Assembly (NCBI GenBank): GCA_041178545.1
Contig: JBEGVB010000054.1
Coordinates: 11,021-75,020, forward strand
Length of the DNA: 64,000 bases
From: JBEATZ01 sp041178545
GTDB taxonomy: Bacteria > Planctomycetota > UBA1135 > UBA2386
Reading direction: 5' to 3'
Positions 16,585-26,596 of this stretch are shown in pieces. Position 1 is the first letter of the stretch; each line of letters opens with the position of its first letter. The translations under genes were made by a program, and so were the position numbers. The notes below the pieces were generated by a model that worked only from the letters and a program-made list of their open reading frames with translations, was not told the origin of the DNA and did not search any database.

Positions 16585-18111
16585 TCAGCACGACACCGGC
16601 TGGCCGCAGCCCCGCAGGCACGCAGCCTCGACCACATGGGGCTCCCCGACCGTCTCGCAGTCGTCCAGGTCGGCAAGGGTCCGCGCGATCCTGAGCAAGC
16701 GGATCCGCGTGCGCGTGCCGAAGCGGTGCAACCGCTGCAACTCCTCCAGTAGGTGCAGCACGCCCTCACCGGCACCGCAGGCTGCCGTGAGCGCACCGTC
16801 CTCGAGCCGACCGTTCCACACGGGTGCCCCGCTGCGCGCCTGGCGTGCGAGCTGTCGCGCGCGAGCCACCTCCACCTGCGCCCGGAATGCCGCAGTGGTG
16901 GCGGACTCCGGCGCGCGCCCCCGGAAGCACGCAGGGTCCAGGGCCGGCACCTCGACCTGCAGGTCGATGCGGTCCAGCAGGGGGCCGGACAGCCGGTTGC
17001 GGTAGCGCTCCACGGTCGGCCGCGAGCAACGGCAGGGGCGTTGTGGGTGGCCGAGGAAGCCGCACGGGCACGGGTTCATCGCCGCCACCAGCAGGAAGTC
17101 GGCAGGCATGCGCACCACCTGCCGGGCGCGGCCGATCGTCACCTCGCCGGACTCCAGCGGCTGGCGCAGTGCCTCCAGCGTGTCGCGGCGGAACTCGGGC
17201 AGTTCGTCGAGGAACAGAACGCCACGGTGTGCCAGCGTCACCTCGCCGGGGCGAACGTCCGCGCCGCCGCCCAGCAGGCTCGCCGTCGAGCTCGTGTGGT
17301 GCGGTGCCCGGAACGGCCTGCCCGTCGGCATCCCGTGCCCGCCTGCCGCGGTGTGCACCTTGAGCACCTCCAGTGCCTCCTCGGCGTCGGGGTCGGGCAT
17401 CAAGCCGACGAGGCGCCGCAGCAGTGCCGTCTTGCCGGAGCCGGGCGGCCCCGAGAACAGCAGGTTGTGCCGCCCTGCTGCGGCCACCAGCAGGGCGCGC
17501 TTGGGCGTCTCGTGCCCGCGGATGTCGGCCAGCTCCGGGGCGTGCGCCGGCCGCAGCAACGGCGCTGGCGCGACCTGCGGCAGGGCGCGGTGCTGTGCGA
17601 GCCACAGCAGGGCCTCGGCCACGGTGGCTGCGCCCAGCACCTCGATGCCCGGGATCGCGGCGCAGCGGGCCGCGTCCTCGGGGCCGGTGAGCACCGTGCG
17701 GCAGCAGCTCGCACGCGCGGAGAGGGCCACGCTCACGATGCCCCTCGCCGGCAGGATCCGGCCCTGCAGGTTGACCTCGCCGTGTGCACACAGGCCCTCC
17801 GTGCGGGACGGGTCGAACATCCCTCCGGCACCTGCCAGTGCGATGGCGAGCGGGAGGTCGAAGCCGCTGCCGGCCTTGCGCAACTCGGCAGGCGCGAAGT
17901 TGACGGTGGTCACGCCGCGCGGCGTGGGGAGGTCGAGTGCGTGGAAGGCCTGGAGCACGCGGTGGTACGCCTCGCGCACGCCAGCGTCCACGAGTCCCAG
18001 GATGCGCGGTGTGCCGTCGCCCGCGTCCCGCACAGTGGCCTCCACGGCCACGGGGATCGCGTCGACGCCGCACACCAGCCCGCTGCCGACGGTCACGGTG
18101 GGTGGTCCCAT
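16585..18111 (-). CDS. comM: ComM/YifB-type Mg-chelatase-like AAA+ ATPase
   Basis: The 508-residue protein has the family architecture and normal length (about 505). An N-terminal Lon-protease-S5-like domain (VEATVRDAGDGTPRILGL, NFAPAELRKAGSGFDLPLA) is followed by the AAA+ module with Walker A GPPGSGKTALL and Walker B GVLFLDELPEF. The Cys-rich NPCPCGFLGHPQRPCRCS loop and the C-terminal Mg-chelatase helical domain complete it. ComM is a hexameric helicase that promotes branch migration during natural transformation in Vibrio and Haemophilus. The ATG at 18111 starts exactly at the conserved N-terminus; the frame stays open to 18624, but that part overlaps the upstream gene. It lies 44 bases after the receiver-like gene, so the two may be co-transcribed. 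Confidence 0.92.
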   Translation of the reverse strand: MGPPTVTVGSGLVCGVDAIPVAVEATVRDAGDGTPRILGLVDAGVREAYHRVLQAFHALDLPTPRGVTTVNFAPAELRKAGSGFDLPLAIALAGAGGMFDPSRTEGLCAHGEVNLQGRILPARGIVSVALSARASCCRTVLTGPEDAARCAAIPGIEVLGAATVAEALLWLAQHRALPQVAPAPLLRPAHAPELADIRGHETPKRALLVAAAGRHNLLFSGPPGSGKTALLRRLVGLMPDPDAEEALEVLKVHTAAGGHGMPTGRPFRAPHHTSSTASLLGGGADVRPGEVTLAHRGVLFLDELPEFRRDTLEALRQPLESGEVTIGRARQVVRMPADFLLVAAMNPCPCGFLGHPQRPCRCSRPTVERYRNRLSGPLLDRIDLQVEVPALDPACFRGRAPESATTAAFRAQVEVARARQLARQARSGAPVWNGRLEDGALTAACGAGEGVLHLLEELQRLHRFGTRTRIRLLRIARTLADLDDCETVGEPHVVEAACLRGCGQPVSC

Positions 18112-18155
18112 GCCATGCTGTGCACGGGACCCCGCTCCGGTGGCGCACCAAACTG

Positions 18156-18629
18156 CTACTTCGTCGCAGCTTCCTGCAGGAACCGGAGCAGGGCGCCGAG
18201 ACCGGCTCGCGAGCCGGGGTGGAACGCCAGGCGCTTCGCCTGGACGCGGTTCCCGTCGCGCACCAGCCTCGGTCCGAAGGTCGCGGCACGCAGCCTCGGG
18301 TCGACGACCCGCAGGGACATGAGCACGGACAGTGCCGTGCCCGGCGCGACGTCCGGGGCCACCAGCACGCAGTCGTGTCCGCCGGCAGCGAGGTAGGCGG
18401 TGCGCGCCTCGCCGAGGTCGCGTGCGAGGTCGACGCGGTAGCCGCCGCGGCGCAGCTCGCCCACGAGGCCTGCCATGCAGCGGTCGTCGCCCACGAGCGC
18501 GAGCAGGTCCTTGGTCACGGTTTCGCCTTCTTCCACCTGCCCGGCATCGGCAGGGCCTGCTCCCGAGGGTGAAGGCTCGACACCGACATCGGACCCAATC
18601 GGGACGCCGCGGCGGAATGACCATGCCAT
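18156..18629 (-). CDS. Degenerate response-regulator receiver-like protein
   Basis: The 157-residue protein has a short Pro/Ser-rich N-terminus (about 40 residues) and then a single CheY-like fold: LLALVGDDRCMAGLVGEL for strand 1/helix 1, HDCVLVAPDVAPG for strand 3, RAATFGPRLV for strand 4. The acidic pair after strand 1 is present (DD). The aspartate after strand 3 is shifted by one position relative to the Pro-Gly turn, and the conserved Lys near strand 5 is absent (AFHPGSRAG). It has no output domain. It is probably a pseudo-receiver that signals by protein contact or does not switch by phosphorylation. GAGAGG six bases upstream decides the ATG at 18629. It is divergent from the giant macroglobulin gene and upstream of comM. 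Confidence 0.6.
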   Translation of the reverse strand: MAWSFRRGVPIGSDVGVEPSPSGAGPADAGQVEEGETVTKDLLALVGDDRCMAGLVGELRRGGYRVDLARDLGEARTAYLAAGGHDCVLVAPDVAPGTALSVLMSLRVVDPRLRAATFGPRLVRDGNRVQAKRLAFHPGSRAGLGALLRFLQEAATK

Positions 18630-18724
18630 CGTTGCCTCTCGGCCTGAACCCGAGGGAAGCTCAGGGCGTTGCGGGCGTCCCAACCTCCTTGGCGCGGCCC
18701 GCTGTTTGCTGAACGAGACACCTC

Positions 18725-21700
18725 ATGTCCGACCGACTCCCCCGTCGTGGTCTGCTGTTCCTGATGCTCTCCTTCCTGCTCGCCGCAGTGGGGGGCATGG
18801 CCTCCCTGCAGCAGGGCGAGGACCTGCTCGTCCAGCGTCGGTACGCGGAGGCGGCCGCAGCGCTCGCAGAGGCCGAGCGGACCGCGCCTGCCGAGCAGAA
18901 GGAGCGCATCCTGTACCTGCGCGGACGCGCCGAACTGCTCGCCGGCCAGCCGGATGCCGCCGTGGCGACGTTCCGGCGGCTCGTCGACTCGGTTCCCGGC
19001 ACCGGCTGGCGCGCCTCGGCGCGGTTCCAGGAGGCCCTCGCCCACGAGCGTGCAGGGCGGCTGCGGGAGGCGGCAGAGATCCACCGGGCCGAGGTGCAGA
19101 AGCTCGTCGGCCTGGAGCGGAAGGAGGAGGTCGCTGCCACGTACCTGGCCCTTGCCGACCGTGCGCTCGCGGCAGAACCGCCCGACCACGCCAAGGCCGT
19201 GGGGTTCCTCGACCTCGCGCTCGACCTCGGCCTCTCGCAGCCCAAGGCGCGGGCGGTGCAGCTCCGTGCCGCGGCCTCGCAGCTCGCTGCAGGCCAGGCG
19301 GCAGCCGCGGTGCAGCGGCTCCTGCCCCTCGTCGCGGTCCTCGATGTTCCGGGCGGGAAACACAAGGCCATGCTGCTGCTCGGTCAGGCACGCAGGTCCG
19401 CGGGCGACGCCGCGGGCGCGCGCGCGGTGCTGCGGGACCTGCGAGCCGAGTCGCCCGACGCCGCCGAGAGCGCCGAGGCAGCCTGGGAGATCGCACTGAG
19501 CTTCGGTGTGCCGACGCCCTCGCCGTTCGAGCTGGACCGCGCGGTCCAGGCGCTGCGCGACCTCGCGGCCAAGCACCCGGCGCACCCCAAGGCGCGCGTG
19601 GCCAGCCACCTCGTGGCCCAGTGCCTCAACCACTGCGGCCGCAGCGCCGAGGCACTCAAGGCACTCGAGGAGTTCCTGGCTGCACCGACGGATGCACCTG
19701 CGGACGAGGTGGCTGCTGCGCGTGCGATGCGAGGGGACGTCCTTGCCGCACAGGTGCGGCTGGAGGATGCGATTGCCGCATGGCGTGACTACCTCGCACA
19801 GCATCCCTCGCACTCCGCCTGGGAGCGCGTCCAGCGCCAGATCGTCGACGCGGAGTACGCACTGGCCATGGCTGCGGTGCAGGAGGGCAGGACGGGCCAA
19901 GAACGTGCGCGCGAGCGCCTTGCCGCCTTCGCACGCGCCTACCCGCTCGACGAACGCAACCCCGAGGTCCTCGCCACGTTCGGCGACCTGTTGCTGGCGG
20001 AGGAACGGTACGAGGAGGCGCGCGAGGCCTACGCACGCTGCGTGAGCAAGTACCCCGGCAAGGAAGCCAGCTCGCGCGCACAGTTCCAGGTGGGGGTGAT
20101 CCACGAGACGAAGCAGTTCGACTACGAGCGCGCGCTCGCGGCATACCGCGCGGTCACGTGGGGTGCCTTCATGGCGCAGGCGGGCGACCGCATCGAGGCG
20201 CTCACCCGCAAGAGCCTGCAGCTGTTCACCGAGCGCAGTTTCCGCAGCGACGAGAAGGCCACGTTCCGGCTCACCTCGCGCAACATCGAGAAGGTCCGTG
20301 TGCGCGTGTTCCGGCTCGACCTCGAGGACTACTTCCGCGCCACGCACACGGCAGGCGAGGTGCAGCGGCTCGACATCGAGGTGATCCAGCCGGACCGCAC
20401 CTTCGAGAGCGCGGTGCCCGAGTACGTGAAGCACCGCGAGACCGTGCGGGAGGTCGAGGTCGGGATGACCGAGCCAGGCGCCTACGTGGTGAAGGTCGAC
20501 GACCGCGAGCTGGAGGCGACGGCCATGGTCCTGGTCTCGGATCTCGCGCTCGTCACCAAGGCGAGCCGCACCGAGCTGCTTGCCTTCGCGCAGAACGTGC
20601 GCGAGGACCGCGCCGAGGCCGGGGTGCGCGTGGTCGTCTCGGACGGCAGCAAGGTGGTGACCGAAGGCGTGACCGGTGCCGACGGCATCTGGCGCTGGCG
20701 CAGCGACGAGTTGCGCAAGATCGAGAACCTCGTGGTGTTCGCCGTCAACGCCCGCGGTTCCGGGGCCAGCTCGGTTGGTCTCGGCGGGCTCGGGTACAGC
20801 GCCGGGCTCTCCGCGCAGGGCTACCTGTTCACGGACCGTCCCCTGTGTGCACCCGGCCAGTCGCTGCACCTCAAGGCCATCGTGCGCGAGGTCGAGGGCG
20901 GCACCTGGCGCCTGCCCCGCGAGTCTGGGTGGCGTTTCCGCGCCCTCGGTGCCGACGGGCGCGTGGTGTCGCAACAGCGTGTCACCTTCGGTTCCTTCGG
21001 CACCTTCAGCACCCGCGTCGACGTGCCTGCTGGCGCGCCGACGGGGACCTGGACCGCGGTGGTCGACCGCGAGGACGGCTCGGAGCCCTCGTTCCGCACC
21101 ACGTTCGAGGTGGCTCAGTACGAGCGGCCCCGCATGCAACTGTCCTTCGAGCTCGACCAGCAGGTCGTGTTCCGCGGCGAGCCGATCACGGGCAGGGTCC
21201 GGGCGACTCACTTCTTCGGCGGGCCGGCTGCGGGCCGCCCGGTCGCGTGCACCATGCGGCTGCCCGACGGCTCGGTGGCGGAGGTGCGCGGGACCACGAC
21301 GGCTGCAGGCGAGTTGCCAGTGACCTTCGAGACGCGTGAGTTCGCGGAGGAGGGCATGGCCGTGCTGGTGGCGGAACTGCCGAGCGACAGCGTGCGTGCG
21401 AGCGTGGCGGTGCCGGTGGTGGTCACCGAGTTCACTCCCGTGGTGCGCACCGTGCGCAACGTGTACCTGACCGGCGAGAAGTTCGAGGCACGGGTCTCGC
21501 TGGTGGACCGCGCAGGCAAGCCGGTGGCGCGGAAGGCCGACGTGGTGCTGTTGCGCGTGGAGTCCCAGCGTGGTGCAACGGTGGAGGTCGAGGTCGCTCG
21601 CGTCCCGGTCACGACGGGCGGCGACGGCAACGCCGTGGCCGTGCTCTCGGCACCGAAGGGCGGCCTGCACGGCGTCCGGGTCGAGGCGCGCGACCGGTTC

Positions 21701-24700
21701 GGCAACCTCGTGACCGGCCAGACCAACCTGTCGGTCTCGGGCGACGACGACACGGTCAAGCTGCGCCTGCTGTGCGACCGCGACACGTTCTCCCTCGGCG
21801 AGCGCATCCCGCTGCGGGTCGTCAACCGCGCGGGCTCCCGCCTCGCATTGCTGACGTGGCAGGGCGACGGGATCCTCGAGTGCCGCGCCGAGCGGTTGGA
21901 GGCCGGCGACCAGCAGCGCTTCCTCGACCTGCGCCCCGAGCACGCGCCCAACTTCGGGTTCGCGATCACGATGGTCGACGGCAACCGCCTGCACGAGGCC
22001 CAGCGCGACTTCGTGGTCGAGCGCAGGCTCGAGGTCCGCGTGCAGGTGCCCGCCGAGGCGAAGCCGGGCGAGGACATCGAGGTCGCCCTCGAGGCGCGCG
22101 ACAGCACGGGGGCCCCGGCAGCGGCCGAGCTCGCGCTGGCGATGGTGGACGAGGCACTGCTCGCGCTCCGCCCGGACGACTCCGGCTCCCTTGCCACCTT
22201 CTTCCAGGCCGGTCGGCGCGAGACCGCCTTCCGCACGGCCTCGAGCTGCACCTGGAACTACAAGGGCGCGAGCCGCAGGGTGTCGGCCGACCTGCTGGCC
22301 GAGGAGCGTCGCCGCGATGCCGAGGCAGGTGAGCCGCGCGCGCCTGGAGAGGGCGGAGCCGCTGCAGACCCGAACAAGCAGAATGCCTTCGACTCCAACC
22401 AGTGGGACTCGGCAGTCGGCCTCGGTGGGGGTGCGGGCGGCCGGTTTGCCGGCCGGAACGCCCAACCCGGCGGTGCCCCGCGTCCGGGCGGCGGCGGTGG
22501 CTCCGGCGGCCCCATGAGCCCGGGTCCGGCTGGACCCGCGACCGGCGGTCCCGGGCAGGTGCTCGGGGGTTTCCTGCCACAGGCCGCACTGAACCGGCAG
22601 TTCGTGGACCTCAATGGGTTCGGGGCCGGCTCCGGATACGTGGCCCTCGGCAGCAATGGCTGGCAGGAGGAGGTGCAGGACCCGACGGCACCTCGCATCG
22701 ACTTCCGTGCGCTCGGCGCCTGGGTCCCGGCGGTCCTCACCGACGCCAACGGCAGGGCCGTGACCCGGGTCCGCATGCCCGACAGCACCACCGGCTGGGC
22801 CGTGCGTGTGCGCGGCATCACCGTGGGCACGGACGCGGGCGAGGGACGGGGGCGGCTGCAGACCCGCAAGCAGTTGCAGGCAAGCTTGGTGGGTCCGGTG
22901 GCCCTCACCGAGGGCGACACGGTCACGCTGACGGCCGAGGTCCGCAACCAGTCTGGCACCGACCAGACGGTGGCCGTCACCATCGGGGCCAAGGACGGGG
23001 TGGGGCAGGCCAAGGAAGAGCGTGCGCTTGCAGCCGGTGCCGAGGCGACCTTGGACCACACGGTTGCCGAGGTGGCTGTCGAACCGGTGACGCGCATCCT
23101 CACGGCAGTCGCAGGCAGCCTTCGCGACGAGGTCCACTGGAGTGCGCCAGTGCGCCCATTCGGCATCGAGACGCATGCCGGTCGCAGCGGCACGGTTCGT
23201 TCCCGCGAGGCCTTCGAGCTCTCGCTGCCGGTGGGTCGCCCGGCAACCCAACTGCGCCTCGTGGTCGAGGTGGGGCCCGACCCGGGCCGCGACCTCGTCA
23301 CGGCGGCGCTCGGCTCCGGCTTCCTGCCGGGCAACCAGCGCCTCGCGGAGGGTTCCAACCTCGCCCGTGCGAGCCGCGGCCTCGCAGCACTGCTCGCACT
23401 CGAGTACCTCGAGCGCACGGGCGGCAGCCGGCGCGTGGACAAGGACCGCCTCTCGGCCGCTGCCGAGTCGGCCGTCGCTGCCCTCGGCAACAGTCTGCTC
23501 AAGGAGGGCGGGTACGCGTGGACCGGCAAGGGTTCGTTCGACGCCCGCACCACCGCACAGGCGGTGCGGTTCCTGGTGCTGGCGCGGAGGCGCGGCACCA
23601 CGGGCGCAGAGGACCTGCTGAATGCCGCGTCCGAGGCGCTGTTGCGCCAGCTGGGTTCCGCCGGCCCGGACCAGCGTGCCGACATGCTGCACGCCCTGGC
23701 GGCAGCAGACCGTGCACGGTTCGAGGCACTCAACACGCTGCACCGCGGCCGCACGGGACTCGGCGTGCGCGGCCTCGCCCAGCTCGGGCTCGCATGGGTC
23801 GCACTGCGTCGGGTGGAACTGGCTGCCGAGGCACTCGCGACGCTGCGTGAGAGCGGGGCAGAGCTTGCCAAGGCCTCCACCGAGGCGCTTGCCCTCGCGG
23901 CGCAACTCGGTGCGCTGGTGGACCCGCGCGATGCCACGCTAACGGTGCTCGCGGACCAGCTCCGCAGCCGCAGGTCCGGCGCCGGCTGGGAGACCGCCGA
24001 AGCCACGGCTGCCGCAGTGGGGGCCCTTGCCGCACTGCAGGGTGATGCGCAGGCCACGGCAGCCACGGAGGTGGTCGTGCGCGTCAACGGCGAGGAACTC
24101 GCCCGCGTGCGCCGCGGCGCCGAACGCACGCGCTTCGAGGTGCCCGAGGCGAAGGTGAAGCAGTCGGGCAACCTGGTCGAGCTCGCAGTCGAGGGCGGCG
24201 GGACTGCCTGGTGGTCTGCGGACCTCACGGGCTTTGCGCAGGGTTTCGTCGACTCCGACCGAAACCTGTCGGCCTTCCGGGTCGACCGCAGCTACCAGCC
24301 CGCGGCACTGCGGCACGAGGGCGCGGTGGTGCCCTCCGGCTTCAGCTGTGTGCGCGGGGAGCGGATCCCGACCTTCCGCAACACCCTCACGCAGATGCGC
24401 AAGGGCGAGAGCGGGAGCGTCTCCGTCACCTTCTCGGGACCCGACCCGAGGCAGCGCAGGGACGGCGGCCCGGTGGTGGTCGAGGAGCCACTGCCCGCCG
24501 GCTGCTCGGTGCCGCGCGACTCCGTCGTGGGGTCGTTCGAGGCCGTGGACGTGTTGCCGGACCGCCTGGTCGTGCAGTTCCGCCCCGGCACCCTGAGTGG
24601 TTCGTTCCGCTACGACCTGCAGGCGCGCTTCCCCGGCACCTACCGGGCGCTGCCCACGCGCGTCCAGGACGTGGCCAACGTGGAATGGCTCTCGCACGGG

Positions 24701-26563
24701 GTGGTGGGCAACCTCGTCGTCCACGCGGGTCCCGACAGTCCCGTCGACCCGTACCGGCTCACGCCCGACGAACTGCTGTTCCTCGGCAAGGCATGGTTCG
24801 AGCAGGCCGAACGGTCCACTGGTGAGACCCGCACGGCTGCCATGGCCGCTGCCGGCAAGCACTTCGACCAGTTGCTCGCCGAGTGGCACCGCGAGGACGT
24901 ACGTCTTGCCGACAATGTCTTCCGCGACGTGGCGCGCATGATGCTGTTCCTCTCCATCGAGCGCGGCGACGCAAAGTCGGTGGTGCGTTTCTTCGAGGAA
25001 CTCAAGGAGCGCCACCCGGACCTCGTCATCCCGTTCGACCGGATCGTTGCCGTGGGTCGTTCGTACCTCGACCTCGGCGAGTACGAGTCCGCCCTGCTCG
25101 TCTTCCGTGCCACGGCAGAGGCGTCGTTCCTCAAGGACGCTGCCGTCGCCACGGTGCTGGAGGCACAGGGCGAGGTGCGCGAGTCGTCGCGCTTCCTCCA
25201 GCAGTTGCTGCAGGCCCACCCCGACCTCGCGACCATGCGCTCGAGCCGCTACGGCGTCGCCCAGAAGCTCGCGAGCCTCGCGGCGGACCGGGACGCCTCG
25301 TCCCCCGTCGACCGCAAGGTCGGCAGCGCTGCGGAGCTTCGGGCGGCCGCTGTCGAGCAGTTGCGCGAGTTCCTGGTGCTGTACCCGGACGACCCGCAGG
25401 CCGAGGAGGTCTCCTTCGCCTGGGCCTCGACTTGCCTCGAGGGCAAGGACGTGAAGGCAGCTCTTGCCGTGGCCGGTGCGGCACTGGACCGCTACCCGGG
25501 TTCCGCCTTCGCGGACGAGTTCCTCTACACCACCGGGTACGCACAGTTCGTGCTGGGGGACCACGATGCCGCATTCCGGGTGCTCCAGCGGGTGGCCACC
25601 GAGGAGTTCACACAGCCCAACGGCACCAAGGGGCCGAGCGAGAGCCGGTTCCACGCGACCTACATGCAGGGCCAGATCCACCATGCGCGCGGCGAGCCCG
25701 CGCTGGCGCTGGCCGCCTACGACAAGGTCAAGGACCGGTTCAGCGACGCCGGCGAGGCAGCAGACTTCTTCCTCCAGCAGGCACTGTCGGTGCCCGAGGT
25801 GACGACGGTTGCCACCGGGGAGAAGCCGCGCATCACGTTGACGTTCCGCAACGTCGCCAAGGCCTCGGTGCAGGTGTACCGCGTCGACCTGATGCGCCTC
25901 TACCTGATGGAGAAGTCACTCAACGACATCCGCGGCATCCAGCTGCACGGCATCAAGCCGCTGCGCGCCATGGAACTCGAGCTCGGCGACGGACGCGACT
26001 ACCGCAGCCGCGAGCGCCAGGTGGAGCTGGAGCTCACGGAGCCCGGTGCCCACCTCGTGGTGGTGCGCGGTGGCAACCTGATCGCCAGCGGCATGGTGCT
26101 CCGCAGCGACCTCAAGCTCGACGTGCAGGAGAGCTACGACGTCGGCCGCGTGCGGGTGAACGTGAAGCAGGGTGACGCGTTCGTCGGCGATGCACACGTG
26201 AAGGTGGTGGGCTCGGGCGACCAGCGGTTCCAGAGCGGGGACACCGACCTGCGCGGCATCGCGGTCGCCGACGGCATCGTCGGCCAGGCCACCGTCATCG
26301 TGCAGAAGGGCGACCAGTTCGCCTTCCACCGCGGCACCGGCATCCACCAGCCGCAGGCGTACCGCGGGCCTGCGGACCAGGTGCCGGCCCTCAAGCCGGC
26401 GGGCCAGCAGCAGCGGGGCCAGGCCCAGGACGCGAAGAAGTTCGATGCGCTGGAGCAGCAGAACTTCCTCAACACGGGCAACCGCGCCCGTCAGGTCGAG
26501 TGGCTGCAGGACAACGTCATGCGCAAGCAGCAGCAGGGCGTCGAGGTGTTCCGCACCAAGTGA
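18725..26563 (+). CDS. Giant TPR / alpha-2-macroglobulin-family protein without thioester
   Basis: The 2612-residue protein opens with a hydrophobic segment (about residues 10-27), then TPR repeats (about 30-500). Macroglobulin-type beta domains follow (about 510-1190), then a Gly/Pro-rich insert (about 1210-1290) at the bait-region position. The A2M domain (about 1320-1490) precedes an alpha-alpha toroid (about 1520-1830) and a receptor-binding-like domain. The C-terminal part has a second TPR block (about 2010-2350), another macroglobulin-like unit (about 2358-2545) and a Gln-rich tail. The CxEQ thioester expected at the start of the toroid is missing (LPGNQRLAEGSNLARASRG, no Cys), so covalent protease trapping is not possible. 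The C-terminal unit resembles the first macroglobulin unit (KATFRLTSRN versus RITLTFRNVA). Bacterial relatives are periplasmic protease-trap or envelope proteins. It is transcribed alone. Confidence 0.85.
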   Translation: MSDRLPRRGLLFLMLSFLLAAVGGMASLQQGEDLLVQRRYAEAAAALAEAERTAPAEQKERILYLRGRAELLAGQPDAAVATFRRLVDSVPGTGWRASARFQEALAHERAGRLREAAEIHRAEVQKLVGLERKEEVAATYLALADRALAAEPPDHAKAVGFLDLALDLGLSQPKARAVQLRAAASQLAAGQAAAAVQRLLPLVAVLDVPGGKHKAMLLLGQARRSAGDAAGARAVLRDLRAESPDAAESAEAAWEIALSFGVPTPSPFELDRAVQALRDLAAKHPAHPKARVASHLVAQCLNHCGRSAEALKALEEFLAAPTDAPADEVAAARAMRGDVLAAQVRLEDAIAAWRDYLAQHPSHSAWERVQRQIVDAEYALAMAAVQEGRTGQERARERLAAFARAYPLDERNPEVLATFGDLLLAEERYEEAREAYARCVSKYPGKEASSRAQFQVGVIHETKQFDYERALAAYRAVTWGAFMAQAGDRIEALTRKSLQLFTERSFRSDEKATFRLTSRNIEKVRVRVFRLDLEDYFRATHTAGEVQRLDIEVIQPDRTFESAVPEYVKHRETVREVEVGMTEPGAYVVKVDDRELEATAMVLVSDLALVTKASRTELLAFAQNVREDRAEAGVRVVVSDGSKVVTEGVTGADGIWRWRSDELRKIENLVVFAVNARGSGASSVGLGGLGYSAGLSAQGYLFTDRPLCAPGQSLHLKAIVREVEGGTWRLPRESGWRFRALGADGRVVSQQRVTFGSFGTFSTRVDVPAGAPTGTWTAVVDREDGSEPSFRTTFEVAQYERPRMQLSFELDQQVVFRGEPITGRVRATHFFGGPAAGRPVACTMRLPDGSVAEVRGTTTAAGELPVTFETREFAEEGMAVLVAELPSDSVRASVAVPVVVTEFTPVVRTVRNVYLTGEKFEARVSLVDRAGKPVARKADVVLLRVESQRGATVEVEVARVPVTTGGDGNAVAVLSAPKGGLHGVRVEARDRFGNLVTGQTNLSVSGDDDTVKLRLLCDRDTFSLGERIPLRVVNRAGSRLALLTWQGDGILECRAERLEAGDQQRFLDLRPEHAPNFGFAITMVDGNRLHEAQRDFVVERRLEVRVQVPAEAKPGEDIEVALEARDSTGAPAAAELALAMVDEALLALRPDDSGSLATFFQAGRRETAFRTASSCTWNYKGASRRVSADLLAEERRRDAEAGEPRAPGEGGAAADPNKQNAFDSNQWDSAVGLGGGAGGRFAGRNAQPGGAPRPGGGGGSGGPMSPGPAGPATGGPGQVLGGFLPQAALNRQFVDLNGFGAGSGYVALGSNGWQEEVQDPTAPRIDFRALGAWVPAVLTDANGRAVTRVRMPDSTTGWAVRVRGITVGTDAGEGRGRLQTRKQLQASLVGPVALTEGDTVTLTAEVRNQSGTDQTVAVTIGAKDGVGQAKEERALAAGAEATLDHTVAEVAVEPVTRILTAVAGSLRDEVHWSAPVRPFGIETHAGRSGTVRSREAFELSLPVGRPATQLRLVVEVGPDPGRDLVTAALGSGFLPGNQRLAEGSNLARASRGLAALLALEYLERTGGSRRVDKDRLSAAAESAVAALGNSLLKEGGYAWTGKGSFDARTTAQAVRFLVLARRRGTTGAEDLLNAASEALLRQLGSAGPDQRADMLHALAAADRARFEALNTLHRGRTGLGVRGLAQLGLAWVALRRVELAAEALATLRESGAELAKASTEALALAAQLGALVDPRDATLTVLADQLRSRRSGAGWETAEATAAAVGALAALQGDAQATAATEVVVRVNGEELARVRRGAERTRFEVPEAKVKQSGNLVELAVEGGGTAWWSADLTGFAQGFVDSDRNLSAFRVDRSYQPAALRHEGAVVPSGFSCVRGERIPTFRNTLTQMRKGESGSVSVTFSGPDPRQRRDGGPVVVEEPLPAGCSVPRDSVVGSFEAVDVLPDRLVVQFRPGTLSGSFRYDLQARFPGTYRALPTRVQDVANVEWLSHGVVGNLVVHAGPDSPVDPYRLTPDELLFLGKAWFEQAERSTGETRTAAMAAAGKHFDQLLAEWHREDVRLADNVFRDVARMMLFLSIERGDAKSVVRFFEELKERHPDLVIPFDRIVAVGRSYLDLGEYESALLVFRATAEASFLKDAAVATVLEAQGEVRESSRFLQQLLQAHPDLATMRSSRYGVAQKLASLAADRDASSPVDRKVGSAAELRAAAVEQLREFLVLYPDDPQAEEVSFAWASTCLEGKDVKAALAVAGAALDRYPGSAFADEFLYTTGYAQFVLGDHDAAFRVLQRVATEEFTQPNGTKGPSESRFHATYMQGQIHHARGEPALALAAYDKVKDRFSDAGEAADFFLQQALSVPEVTTVATGEKPRITLTFRNVAKASVQVYRVDLMRLYLMEKSLNDIRGIQLHGIKPLRAMELELGDGRDYRSRERQVELELTEPGAHLVVVRGGNLIASGMVLRSDLKLDVQESYDVGRVRVNVKQGDAFVGDAHVKVVGSGDQRFQSGDTDLRGIAVADGIVGQATVIVQKGDQFAFHRGTGIHQPQAYRGPADQVPALKPAGQQQRGQAQDAKKFDALEQQNFLNTGNRARQVEWLQDNVMRKQQQGVEVFRTK

Positions 26564-26564
26564 C

Positions 26565-26588
26565 GGCCTGCTGCTGCCCCGGCAGGCC
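26565..26588. terminator. Stem-loop between two convergent genes
   Basis: Bases 26565-26571 pair with 26582-26588, a 7-bp GC-rich stem in the 33-base gap between the convergent macroglobulin and gnd stops. It has no T-tract on either strand; a bidirectional terminator role is only suggested by position. Confidence 0.3.
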
Positions 26589-26596
26589 CGCGAGGC

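Noticed and set aside
18515..23905. A 1796-codon open frame on the minus strand opposite the macroglobulin gene
   Set aside because: Its translation is low-complexity and Arg/Gly/Ala/His-rich with no domains. Long antisense frames are expected opposite GC-rich genes. The plus strand encodes a recognisable protein throughout.
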